Positions 10,196 through 21,989 of a stretch of DNA of 64,000 nucleotides are shown here, piece by piece. The stretch comes from Isoetes taiwanensis (taxonomy: Eukaryota > Streptophyta > Lycopodiopsida > Isoetales > Isoetaceae): NCBI GenBank assembly GCA_021234155.1, contig JAJEKV010000024.1, forward strand, positions 13,676,913-13,740,912. The letters are read 5' to 3'. The notes under the pieces are model-generated. The model searched no databases. It was given only the letters and a program-made list of their open reading frames with translations, and was not told the origin of the DNA. The first letter of the stretch is position 1. Each line of letters begins with the position of its first letter. The position numbers and the translations under genes were made by a program.

Positions 10196-13100
10196 TTTTG
10201 ATTTTTAGCACGCCAGCCTAACCAAGCCTACACCCTTTCTTGCAATTCTAGGCTATCCACGTAGTACTTCCACCTCAGCCAAATCTGACGTGGCGTTACA
10301 AAAAACCGTTAGATCTTAATTTTTCCAGATCTAGGGCCATTAAAATTAGATAAGCCTGAAAAATATCACGGAGATGGCAATGGACGCTACGTGAGGCTCT
10401 TTGAGTTTGACAAAACAAATTTTACGTTAGGGTAATTTTGAGCTCAGCTATGGCGGGCTTATGACATTTCATTCGTTCCTAACCAAAACGAAGAGCCAGC
10501 GAAGAGCCACAGTTGCACTCGCCTCCTCACATTTTCTCTGCATCGTTCCTTTTATTTTCCTTCCAAACCTTAGGCCCTACCTCTTACGGCCCCTCTTGGG
10601 CTTTTGGATTTTAGTTACTCTCTTTTCAGCTCTATTTCAAAGCAGTTTATCCAATTTTTAGTGCATGCAGTCCGTCCCTATTAAACAAATGTACCCACGT
10701 CTCGAGTTATGCCATATAGAAGGCATAGCTTGTACAACATCGTTCTTGTACAACACCGTTAATTTCCTCCGGATTCTTGGGATGTATTTTTCAACCAGCT
10801 TCCACCTTCTATAATTGCTGCTACTGCTCGAACTTCTGCGCCTGGTGAAGACGTTCTCACATGGATAAAGACCCTGAGGTAAGAATACATTTGAAGTTAT
10901 TCATTTCTGCGTCTTATTTGCGAAGCAAATTTCTGTCACAGAATAGGTTGTAGATTTCGAGCAGCTTCTTTTTGTCTCGAATGATTATAATCTCCAGTTT
11001 ATCACTTCTATTAAACAATAATTTTGCAAGGAAATATGGTTTCCATTACTTTCTGCATATAAGACCGGCACTCACATTTCAAGTATTAAATATGATTTCA
11101 AGTATTAAAGGCAATGTCTGGTCTAGTGATGATAATGTAAATGAGTGAGCCAACCAGCTGCCTATACAAATTCGGATCATAAGGTTTCCCATCTGCATCA
11201 AATGTTAGTTGCATGCATTACATGAAGTTTTGCAGTGCGTGGAGAACTTTTCTACTAGTTCTTTTATGTGCGTGGATTGAGATGTATGTTTGTAGTACAG
11301 GCTTGGATCAGCTCGGGATCTAAGGAATTCTTTATCAAGGAGGAAAGTATTTATTTAATCATGCCAGTATGAGGGGCTTGTTTAGTGCATACAAGCTCTT
11401 CCTCCGTTTGCAGATTACCTGCTCTTTCCTCTGTTGGACAAATCCTTGTGGGTGCTTTACATAAATGGTTTCTTTTCAGTCTCCATTCAAGAATGCACTA
11501 TTTGAATCAGTATAAGAGGAGACACTGGAGCTGCTGAAGACTCTCCTTGCATTACAGAAGAACCAACATTATCATCTTTAAGCATCCATAAATTGGGAAT
11601 TCAGACTTTGGAGCAGAGAGATTAGTATCAATCGATGACTGTACTGAACTGGAAGTATATAATTTGTGAATGGTTAATAAGATCTTCATGAAGAAACTTC
11701 TTAAGGTCATGGTTATGGGAAAATTTTCAGTGGGCAGACTACAAGATCAGAGGTATGAGATTTACACATGTTTGACTTATGTTGACGAAGATCTAGAATG
11801 GCAGCAGCTCACATGTCATCTAAAGCTAGGGTTACAAACAAGCTCTATCTGTTCTATGTCAGACAGAATCTGATAATAAATGGTCTTTATATTGACAAGA
11901 AATGAGAATGGTACAGAGGCAGAAAGATATGGTTCAAGATTACGGTTTGGCAGCCGTGGCTTATAATGTCTGTTAGTTTGTTTTGTTTTTCAGCCATGCA
12001 CGTCAATGTTGATGACTGCATGCCGAGTCATCTCCTTGTCAATAAATAGAACCAGACAGAATTGTTTAAAAGCCAGACAGTCAGGATGAAGAATTCATGA
12101 AAGACGATATAAGATGGTCATGCCTCATTAGAGTTAATTCACTCACTTAGGAGGTCTGCTTACGCTTCTGTTCTTTGTGTCATTCAGGAAACGACAATTC
12201 TGTTCTTTATAAGCTGAAACAACATTGATCCACTTGATCAACATTCTGATGATGAAATATGGAGGTATGACCAAATATCTATTTGAAATAGAAGTCATGA
12301 GGTATGAATAGTGTTTTCTGAGATACAGATAGCAGAAATAATCATGATTGTTTTTGCACAGGCTCTTAAAAAGTGCCAGCTAGGCGATATTGTCAGAAAT
12401 AAGGCTGAAAAGCTTGATTCACCTGGTAATTGATATTTGACAATTCAGGAGTATTCAATTTGTTTGCTCTCTATAACATTGAAACGTTTACAGTACTTGA
12501 CGATGGAGAAAATTATCCTGATTTAGCTTCATGATACATCTCAAGGATTCCCGTTCCACCAAAGGTAGTTTACTGTGGACCACCATAATAGTGCATTACC
12601 AAATGAGTCCATCTGATGCACTAGTTGCTTTACCAATGCTTCCAGGACAAGATTAATATATCCAATGAAGTCAAAACAATGAGCTTCTATGCTGGCCATT
12701 GATTATACAATGCTTTAAATCAATATGGCTATTGCAAATTTTTACATTGTTGGAGCGGAGTTCAATAGGCCAGGTCTCATGCCTGGACATAGTACATTAG
12801 CAAATATATTCCATGTTTTTCTCATTAACTTCCCAGGGTACACTAGGGACTAATACTGTATTTATCACCTTCTGATTACAGAAATAGGCATGGACACAAG
12901 TATTTGACATGATTACTATATGCATCAGAGAAAGAATGATATAGATGAATAATTTCAGTGAAGCATTGTCTACCTATCTCCACATTGCTACGTGTCTAGA
13001 GACACCAAGCAAAGTCATCCAACTGATGATGTTGAAGATTGAACTGCAAAAGCCTATGCTGCTTGAAGCTTCTTGTATGGTGCAAAAGATCAACAAAGCA

Positions 13101-14880
13101 ACTCATCGTGAGATGCATTTGTTGCTAGTCATTCATAGAATTGAAATATTCCAATCTAACATGTTGTATAAGGAGCTTAATTCCTTTTTCATATTCTCAA
13201 AAATATACACAGCCCATGCTGCATTCTCAAGCTGAGCATATCCACAGATCATGGCACTCTGGGACACAACATTCTTCTTAAGGAGGCTTTACAGACTTTG
13301 CATGCGTTTTCCATATTCCTACACTTTGCATCATCATGGATCTCACTCTTGACCACTCAGTACTGCCACAAGCTTTCAGCATGCTAAATAACATGACTTT
13401 GTCAGGCTTCAAGCATGTTTTTAGAGCTAGCAAAAGAAAAATTCATCGTGTTGGATACATGCAGCATACAAAAAACACTGCAAGTGCTTCCTCCGGGCAT
13501 TGCCTATAAGGTAACCAGTGTGAATGATCTGTGCATGAATATGCTTACCCAATTCTACAGCGCTATTCATCTTGTGTGGTAATATATCTTTACCTCATGC
13601 TATCAGAATTGAATTCTGTAGAACAAAGAAGTACCCTCATCATGATGATCATTGCATTTATATCCACTTTTTAAAATATCCAGCTCCCACATTTTGCATG
13701 CATATCTAAACTGGTAGTTCTCATGAGATTGAAATCCATTAAATTCATTCTCACTCAACGACTCTTCAACACACCTATTGATTTAATATTTGCAATAAAG
13801 AATATAACAGTGTCTTGTTTCAGTACTCTAGTGCACCAAAATCATTATGCTCTATGAGATTACACCTTAATTTGTCAAGTTGAAAACCTTTGGCATATAC
13901 ATGATGCCAATGCCTAGAATTCATCGCATTAATGACATTTTGGTGAACTAGCTTTTCTTTAAGCAAGTTTCCATTGTGATGACCACGAGCTTAACATATT
14001 TACACTTTATTTACTTATTGCATTCTAAGGCATTTGGCCGTGAGCCACAACAATTGCTGATTCTAGGAAGCATCCGCCTATTCACTTACTAGAAAACGTC
14101 CACTTGTAAATACACTTTAGCAGAAACCCTGGAACTTCCCTCAAATTTTGTACGCATTTTTTTGAGCATGGTCTCTTCATCTCCATCTATTAGGCTGGGA
14201 ATTGATGTGAGTAGCCAATAACTGAGATTAGAAATACTTTGATTATACAACTTAGTTCATCAGTGTTTTGCACCATGGTTAGGTGACATACTTGAGTAAG
14301 GGTAATTACCAATTACTTGGGACATTATTTAACAGGAGGACCATATACAATGCCTAAATGTGAAGAGAAGAAAGGGCATTTCCATAATATGCTACTGGAA
14401 CTTAACCATTTATTTTTAACACAGAATACTGTGAGATGTATGACTCCTTTGGAGATGCGACCGTTGCTAAAAATTAAAGATTACTATTGCTACTCCCTAA
14501 TCTTGTTTAAAAAGACCCCCCTGAAAGGACCTGGACATGCATTAAAAAACATGTGCTATTCGCACTTTGAAATTCATTTTGACGTAAATGACATTTCAAT
14601 TATCTTTTGGTATCCAATTTAATTCAATTTATAATACTTTCTAAACATATGTAATTCAGTTTCAATTTTTCGTGTTCTCCGCCGCAATCTAAACTAGGCT
14701 CTTTCTACCACGTGTGCGGCCAGATTAAAGAAGAAAAGTTGCCCTGCTCTGCGGCAATGGTGGATCCGCGCATTGTGGCCATCTGTTTGTAGGCTGGCTC
14801 TTAGCTCCAGCTGGTTCATTTTGCTGGAAGCGGCTACTCCACATGTTCTAGAATCGAGAGCTACATCACATGTTCAGAAA
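10196..14880. other. Non-coding DNA with one exon-like stretch
   Basis: Mostly AT-rich sequence with stops in all frames. One stretch at about 10777-10878 reads SWDVFFNQLPPSIIAATART then SAPGEDVLTWIKTLR and ends at a good donor (CCTGAG/GTAAGA). It looks like a real exon of a gene I cannot identify, with no partner exon found downstream. Confidence 0.4.
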
Positions 14881-14887
14881 TCGATGA

Positions 14888-14896
14888 GTATATAAA
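14888..14896 (+). promoter_or_regulatory. TATA-like box
   Basis: GTATATAAACC lies about 75 bases before the ATG of the PPR-like relic at 14966, in a locally GC-richer stretch. It may be a relic core promoter. It rests on sequence match only. Confidence 0.3.
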
Positions 14897-14965
14897 CCCA
14901 TGGCTCCTGCTGCTGCTTCTACCCTTAAATCGGGCTGCTGTGAATGATTCTTGGTTGTGTAGGCG

Positions 14966-15345
14966 ATGCGCTTCAAAAAACTCAAAATCTGCCCGCCATA
15001 CTCCGGTGAGTTCTTTGTTTACTTAATACGTCTGTTTAGCTCATCTTCAAATTTGTTTGAAGCAAATAGGGCATTTTTAAAGGTTTCAAATCCTACCCAC
15101 TATATCTGGAATGCCGTTGTAGATGCTCATGTCAAACTTAGCCAAGAGGTGATGGCCCATTTTTTCTATGAAGAAAATGAAGCATAACAGCCCAAATCCA
15201 GATATGTTCATGTTTCTGGGCATTCTAAAGTGATGTTCCAGTGCAGATGCCATTTTGCAGGGTAGGCATATCCATGAGCAAATTCTTGATAGTGATCTTC
15301 AAACAAAGAAATCTTACCTACAAATATGACATGATCGTTATGGGC
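14966..15345 (+). pseudogene. Degraded pentatricopeptide-repeat (PPR) gene fragment
   Basis: After a short 5' piece, the plus frame reads LIRLFSSSSNLFEANRAFLK then THYIWNAVVDAHVKLSQ, a PPR motif of the plant PLS/E class (pattern: L-ANRAF..V..P....WNA.(V/I).AH.K). Past a stop at 15187 another frame continues with NPDMFMFLGILK and HIHEQILDSDLQTKK, the next motifs of such a protein (HIHEQI is typical). There are stops and at least one shift within 380 bp, and the rest of the gene is absent. Functional PPR proteins bind organellar RNA; this one cannot be functional. Confidence 0.6.
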
Positions 15346-15439
15346 CATGAAATATTTGTGTTCAGACTTCAATAGAAGACTTTAGAAATCAATGTTTTTA
15401 ATTAGCGACCATGTTATGGCACATTGATTGATTTCTTGA

Positions 15440-15625
15440 AGAACCATCTAAAATACAATCAACCCTGCCGAAGAAATCCCCCTCAAGGAGCGGGATCTGG
15501 TTGTTGTGGGTGGCACAGGGGATTTCCTTCTCACCCAGGGAATTGCCACCATCTCTTCTGTGTCTCTTCTTTGGCCTGATGCCGTTCTGCATTTCAAGGT
15601 CAAGCTATATCATCTCGGTGATACA
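15440..15625 (+). pseudogene. Dirigent-domain gene fragment
   Basis: The plus frame reads AEEIPLKERDLVVVGGTGDF, then LLTQGIATISS and AVLHFKVKLYH. VVGGTG(D/R/E)F followed by (A/L)(R/Q)G.A(T/L) is the C-terminal hallmark of dirigent proteins, which guide stereoselective phenoxy-radical coupling in the apoplast. No signal peptide or N-terminal half is present, and stops flank the segment. It is a relic only. Confidence 0.55.
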
Positions 15626-16035
15626 TATATAATTTTGCACTAACTTACCCAATAAAGACATCCTGTGTTGTCAGATTAGTGTGGTATGCAGTGTTTGCAG
15701 CATGCCTCTGTTTCAGAAATCCGGATCTATACCAATCTGAATTGCATAAATTTTTTTGATTTTTTTGGTCGTGGAAAAGCAAGAGCATAAATAGGAAATT
15801 TTAGTATTTTTCTAAACCAGATGAGTTACAAATGGACACAGCTCTGTAGCAAATTTGAACAAGTTTCCAACAATAACAGGGTGCTGGCTACCTTTATCAG
15901 TAGATGAACTACTTGCGGCCCCCTCGCTGACATGTAATATAGTTTACGATTATTCTCAAACACATGAGAAAAAATATATAAGAGAGTCATTGACATGAGG
16001 GGGATCTCTCAATCGAGAAAGAGAGTAGCGCTTGA

Positions 16036-16129
16036 GAAACAGAAAACATTTCCTAGAAAGTGGACTGAGTACAATTGGCAAAGAAACAGAAAACATTTGC
16101 TAGAAAGTGGACTGAGTACAATTGGCAAA
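16036..16129. repeat. 47-bp tandem duplication
   Basis: A 47-bp unit starting GAAACAGAAAACATTT and ending ACAATTGGCAAA is present twice in direct succession with one or two differences. Confidence 0.85.
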
Positions 16130-18690
16130 GCATGCAGCTCAATATAACGTATCTGCTGACTGACTGGTTTCTGTAGTGGTTTGCAGCATATAAATGTATA
16201 CAACTGCCACATCAGCTATATGAACATCCATGATTTCCACGAGTGATCTACATATGCGCCTTTGTTAATTTCAACATATTCCATGTTTCAAGTGTTTTCT
16301 TTGTTGCGAATATAAATGGTCTGGAATATGTTGGACAATGATTTACAATAACCTGATTAATGGATTATTTATGTTACGTGACATATTACGTTCGCATTTG
16401 GAGCCTCAGTGGTAACGAGTACAGTTGCAGACACATACACATATAGAGCTTATAGGCAGGCATAGGTTGGTTACGCAGATGTGGTCTTTTCTTCTTACCT
16501 TTGCTTGTTGTTGGTTGGTACAGTCCTGCCAAGGTATTTTTAACTTCAAATAATGTTTGATGGTAGAACTGATATAGGGATATAGGACTGATATAGGATC
16601 TAGCTGAATATATGGATTATGTACACTTTTAGTTCATGCTGGTGTTGTATTAAACCTTTATTTCTAAAAGCATGGCAGTAAAAAAGGGTCTTGATTGGTT
16701 TAAAGATTAATAGGCTGGATGTTCTGTGTTTTACCTTCTGGTAGGCATAAAATCCATGTATTTTGACTGAAGTATTTAAACTGCCAAGGGACTGGTTATA
16801 GGTTCCACCACAGATGTTGAATAAGAACTCTAGATGAATAAGAACAATGATGCCATCCGATCTCTCTAATCAATTTATAGATGCTTCACCGACTGAGTGC
16901 GAGTCCCCTGTTTACCATATCTGGAAATCCCTATCGGTATGCACTCCTTCCCAAGATCAGTCCGGCGGTCATGGATGCGGCAGAGAATCTTTCCAGAAAC
17001 CAGTGATGACTTCTTCATCCTCTAGCTGCTTCTAAAGTATAGAAATGGTGGCGATTGTTTTCTATTTTTCCAACATTTTTATAGAAACGAATTTAGTAGA
17101 ATTGAATGTTTTACCATAAAATTGAGGTTTTTACTGTAAAATGTCCATTAATTTGGCGAATTTACTATAATTGGGATGCAATAACATCAAATTTTGGCGA
17201 TTTTATGAAGTTCTTTAGCGTGCGCATCTTAGTAAACCATCGAATCCAGATTTAAAAAAATGGCAAAATATAGCAACTTTACGAAGTTTCACACCTTAAA
17301 GTCATCACTGCCAGAAACCTAACCCTACTGCCATTTTTTCGCAACCGACCTAGCCCTTTGAATTTTCAACTTATTTTTCCTTTCTAAACCATAGCACCTT
17401 ATTTTATTCGTATAACACAAATTCTAAATTTGCCCATGTATACTCTTATACTTATTTTATTTACTACAAACCCATTAGACATCCAGAACCATGATTTAAC
17501 CCTTAATAATTTTAATCCCTAAACCCACGCCTCAGTAATAAACCCTTATTCCCCTTTCGTAATCTATCCCTAGATCACTTTAAGAAGCATAAACCCTATG
17601 GTATTTCTTTTCAATGTCTTAGACCACACTAACATCCTTCACCATGAGATAATCACATTACAACCCACTTGAAGCCTCAAGGGCACAAAGCCAAAATATG
17701 TTATAATACCTTGCTAAAATGCAAAAAATATGTATTTGTAGGCTCCTAGAAGCCAATAAATTTTGCCTTTCTACATATCCCTTCTTTACCCCATAACTAC
17801 GTCCTTAAGTAGAATAATACTTAATACCAAGAAATTGTAATACACCTCATCCCATATATATTCATATACTATATTGTCGAATAATACTTAATACCAAGAA
17901 AACGTAATACACCTCATCCCATATATATTCATATACTATATTCTCCAAACATATTAGACGTCAAGACCCAAGAATTAACCCATTTAAGCTTTTGACCATT
18001 AACCCTTCTTCACTTTTATCATTTCCCATCGTTGTGTAAAACCATTTGATCACTATAAAAGGTAAAAGTCCTATAGTACTCTTTTCCAATGTCCAAAAAC
18101 CAACATAACACCCATCCCCAACGAGATAACATCATTATAACCCATTTGTAGCTTAAAGGGCACCAAGCAAACATTATACCTTTTAAAAAAAAATAATTTT
18201 TGGCCACTAAAAACTTAATAAATTCTGCCATTTAATACCCATATCGACACCGCGCTTTACCCCATTCTTCAAATAGAGTAATTGCACTTTAGCCTCATAC
18301 CACTCTCTCTCACCCATTATTCCTTTTTTCTCCTTCTTCGAATATGTTCTTACTACGACTACAGTCTAAATAAAGTTTAGAAAAAAAACATTTAAATGCC
18401 TTATTGATAGTAAGCCCATGTACCAAAATATCCACCCTGGGGTTCATGCCAGGCCACATCTAGTGAATAGCTACATATAAGCATTCGTTCTTTTTGTATT
18501 AGTGAGTCCCTGGAAAACCACACAACCATATATTCATGGATGTGCATGGGAAAATTTACGTGGGACAAATGTTCATAGCGTTATGATCACCCCCAGCCTA
18601 TATCCGCGTTTTGGGGAGAGGACTAAATTTGATGGGAACATATGGCAAATGGGTTGGAATTCCATTGCCATGTAACTTGAGAATATACCA
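16130..18690. other. AT-rich non-coding DNA with diverged segmental repeats
   Basis: No gene recognised. A 67-bp unit is tandemly duplicated at 17813-17879 and 17880-17946 (AATAATACTTAATACCAAGA...). A larger, strongly diverged repeat is visible: 17590-17710 and 18050-18180 share an ordered series of phrases (CCTAT(G/A)GTA, CAATGTC, CGAGATAA or GAGATAA, ATTA(C/T)AACCCA, GGGCAC(A/C)AAGC). Confidence 0.55.
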
Positions 18691-18703
18691 ATTTTGATGG
18701 CAA

Positions 18704-19696
18704 ATGGGTTGCAATTATTTGTTGCAACGACTATGTCGGAATGCTCTTCCCTTTGGAGGCAAACACTTTATCGCGTCTGGAGACTTCAGACAGGTAGCCC
18801 CTGTTGTCAAGGAAGGAGGGAGGAATGCAGCATATAATGCATCTATAAAATCCTCGCCTCTCTGGCAAAGTTTTCATGTGTTTAGATTAGAACAACCAAT
18901 ACGGAATGCATGAGATCCTGAACTGATGCGGTTTGTTGATCGTATAGGAGAAAATTGGGAAGAACCCACAGTCTCGTTGGATATCTTCAACACAACTACT
19001 AGCGTTGAAAGTAGCGTTGATTTTGTCTATCCGTCTAGCATCCTTCAAGACTCGTCAATGTGCAAAAAACGCAACTTTTTGTCAACGATTAACAAGAGTG
19101 TTGATAATATCAACGGTTGCGTTCTTAATAGACTCTCTAGTAATGACAACCCATATTATAGCCATGATCACATCACCGAACAGGATGAAATTATACATGA
19201 CCATCCCTATGCGACATCAGATTTTCTAAATAACTTCACCCATTCTGGAATACCCAATCACGAACTAAAGCTTAAGGTAGGTGCAATATGTCACATTATG
19301 AAACGACTAGACATGGAAAAGGGTCTGGTAAAAAATGCAAGAGTTATGGTCGTCTCGATGCACGCAAAATTTGTGATGGTAAAAGTATTAGATGATACAG
19401 CTCAAGAGGATTCATGCACATATCCAATCTCTAGAACAGACTTCTTCTACCAACCGGAGAATCGACCTTGGACCATACATAGACGACAGCTACCCCTCCG
19501 ATTATCTTACGCAACTACCTTTAACAGCTGCCAAGGATTAACATTGGACCGCGTTGTTATCGACTTGCGTACTGAGGTATTCGCACACGACCAGTTATAC
19601 ACCGCACTTAGTCGCATGCGGAGAAGAGAAGACGCCCCGGAAAATACAATGAAGCGCACTAAAAATGTCGTTTATAAAGAGTTGTTATGTCTATAA
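18704..19696 (+). pseudogene. Helitron Pif1-like helicase, C-terminal part, broken
   Basis: Two plus-strand segments in the same frame (18704-18910 and 18926-19696) are split by an in-frame TGA after PIRNA. Recognisable blocks are FIASGDFRQVAPV (helicase motif III region), LKVGAICHIMKRLD followed by GLVKNARVMV, and PLRLSYATTFNSCQGLTLDR with HDQLYTALSRMR (motifs V and VI) near the C-terminus. These are the Pif1-type helicase of a rolling-circle Helitron RepHel protein. The Walker A part and the whole Rep nuclease are missing. Compared with the duplicated 3' copies downstream, this copy has lost six codons between REDA and ENTMKRT, so the copies preserve the older state. Confidence 0.85.
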
Positions 19697-19970
19697 TGTA
19701 CATTATCCTTCAACATTTTTCTACACAAATCATGCAAGGAAATGATAAGAATTAAACTTCGAATAAGGTACGCACCCTCTAACTTTTATGGTTATCACAA
19801 ACATGTTTCTTCAACCATTTTCTCTACGCAGGTGTGCATCACTTCTCCGGTATTCTTTTACGAACGATACTATCACATATAGAAATTTGGAGGAGTTCAT
19901 ATAAGGTACGTTGGTAAAAAAAAAAAAGAAAAACCTCCTTTTCTAGCCTGTATGATAGATGACGTACCAA

Positions 19971-20615
19971 CTATACACCGCACTTAGTCGCATACGGATA
20001 AGAGAAGACGTCCTCATCTTACTTTCACCGAAAAACACAATGAAGCGCACTAAAAATGTCGTTTATAAAGAGTTGCTATGTCTATAATGTATGTTATCCT
20101 TCAATGTTTTTCTACACAAGTCGTGCAAGGGAATGATAAGAATTAAACTTCGAATAAGGTACTCACCCTCCAACTTTTATGGTTATCACAAGCATGTTTC
20201 TTCAACCATTCTCTCTACACAGGTGTGCATGACTTCTCCAGTATTCTTTTACGAATGATACTATCACATATAGAAAGTTGGAGTTCATATAAGGTACGTT
20301 GACAAAAAAATAAAAAATAAAAAAATAAAAAAGGGAAAAAAGAAAAAGAAAAAAAACTCCATTTCTAGCCTGTAGGATAGATGACGTGCTATTCAATTAC
20401 CATGGGATTCCCCTCATCCATCTTTGTAAGGTATCGCGATGACAGCCTAGTGGTCAAGCTATTGGTAATGGGCGATCCCCATCCAGGCCCAAAACCCACT
20501 GACTATCATCGGATGCACTAAAAAAAACAGGGGGGGAGGGGGGGTAATGAAAATGGTATTCATCGCGGTGATAGCCTAGTGGTAAAGCCATTGGTAATGG
20601 GAGATCCCCACCCAG
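19971..20615 (+). repeat. 645-bp tandem duplication, first copy (helicase 3' end plus spacer)
   Basis: This unit begins at CTATACACCGCACTTAGTCG inside the helicase-derived sequence, encodes a remnant of the helicase C-terminus (LYTALSRIRIREDVLILLSP then NTMKRTKNVVYKELLCL and stop), and ends at a GATCCCCACCCAG phrase. It is followed immediately by a second copy differing at only a handful of positions, so the duplication is young relative to the decay of the helicase. Confidence 0.92.
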
Positions 20616-21300
20616 CTATACACCGCACTTAGTCGCATACGGATAAGAGAAGACGTCCTCATCTTACTTTCACCGAAAAACACAATGAAGCGCACTAAAA
20701 ATGTCGTTTATAAAGAGTTGCTATGTCTATAATGTATGTTATCCTTCAACGTTTTTCTACACAAGTCGTGCAAGGGAATGATAAGAATTAAACTTCGAAT
20801 AAGGTACTCACCCTCCAACTTTTATGGTTATCACAAGCATGTTTCTTCAACCATTCTCTCTACACAGGTGTGCATGACTTCTCCAGTATTCTTTTACGAA
20901 CGATACTATCACATATAGAAAGTTGGAGTTCATATAAGGTACGTTGACAAAAAAATAAAAAATAAAAAAATAAAAAAGGGAAAAAAGAAAAAGAAAAAAA
21001 ACTCCATTTCTAGCCTGTAGGATAGATGACGTGCTATTCAATTACCATGGGATTCCCCTCATCCATCTTTGTAAGGTATCGCGATGACAGCCTAGTGGTC
21101 AAGCTATTGGTAATGGGCGATCCCCATCCAGGCCCAAAACCCACTGACTATCATCGGATGCACTAAAAAAAACAGGGGGGGAGGAAGGGTAATGAAAATG
21201 GTATTCATCGCGGTGACATCCTAGTGGTAAAGCCATTGGTAATGGGCGATCCCCACCCAGGCCCAAAACCCAATGACTGTTATCGGATGGTGGAAAAAAA
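20432..21300 (+). repeat. Four copies of a tRNA-like (SINE-related?) 80-bp segment
   Basis: A segment of the form GCG(A/G)TGA(C/T)AGCCTAGTGG then TNAAGC(T/C)ATTGGTAATGGG occurs at about 20437, 20564, 21082 and 21209. TAGCCTAGTGG matches the pol III A-box pattern TRGYNNARNNG, and GATCCCCACCC lies at roughly B-box distance but matches poorly. This may be the head of a tRNA-derived SINE caught in the Helitron, multiplied by the 645-bp duplication. The evidence is limited to the A-box match. Confidence 0.35.
20616..21260 (+). repeat. 645-bp tandem duplication, second copy
   Basis: Nearly identical to 19971-20615. Visible differences include AATGAT versus AACGAT, CAATG versus CAACG, a run of G versus GAAGGG near 21185, and GATAGCC versus GACATCC near 21220. 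The A-rich segment encoding the long minus-strand lysine-free frame is identical in both. Confidence 0.92.
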
Positions 21301-21946
21301 AAAGGACGAAAAGAGCAATAATGGGGATCCCATGGTGGTCGACTGTAGCACCTATCTATCCTACATGCACAAAACACACGGCAATTGTGTGGGTTCAACT
21401 CCTTCATGTTTTCCAGCTATTTGCTAAAATTGATACATCTAGTCATAGCAATTCTAAACTGGATTAGGATGTTAAATAAGGAGTCTAATTGAACGAGTCT
21501 AAACAAAAAGAAATGGTCCAGAAGTTAGTTTCCTAATTGAGAATTTTCCACCGTTGGACATCACCGTGCATTTAATTAGACAGGTTAGTAACTTTATAAT
21601 AGAGCCATTCATTTCATGTCACTTTGGTATCACATTATCAAGAGAATAGATATTAGGGATTTAAATGTTCTTGCCTTTTAGCTATTGGACTAGTTAACAT
21701 GACTAATCGATGAATTGTTTAGTGGAAAATTTTTATTTCTTTATAATGCCCTTCATATTACTTGGGCTTCAACTTACACCAAGTCGGTAAAGAGAAATGT
21801 TCTTGTATGACTTTATTTTCTATCGCCTCTGGCGTGCCTTTTTGCTAGTTATTTTTTTGTTTACCTCAGAGTTTATCTATGTTTGTTTCTTTTGTGGCCC
21901 GAAGGGCCAAAAACTTTTTGTAATATAACAACCAACATAACTACTA
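21300..21946. other. Non-coding flank
   Basis: No gene recognised. The last 17 bases before the Helitron terminus (21930-21946) recur inverted at 26951-26967. Confidence 0.5.
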
Positions 21947-21980
21947 CTAGAAACGTATGCCCGGCGATGCCGGGCATTAA
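21947..21980 (-). mobile_element. 3' terminus of a minus-strand Helitron
   Basis: Read on the minus strand, a GC-rich hairpin (ATGCCCGGC loop GCCGGGCAT, plus 21957-21977) is followed by ACGTTT and then CTAG (plus 21947-21950), and the next base outside is T. Hairpin, short spacer, CTRR end and insertion between A and T are the diagnostic 3' end of plant Helitrons. The body should extend to the right. I could not find a convincing TC 5' end, so its length is unknown. Orientation is opposite to the helicase relic at 18.7-19.7 kb, so it is a different element. Confidence 0.65.
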
Positions 21981-21989
21981 TAGTAGATG

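Noticed and set aside
20202-21041. Two identical minus-strand 64-codon frames
   Set aside because: They are the two copies of the 645-bp duplication, and the frame is mostly an A-rich tract read backwards; not a gene.
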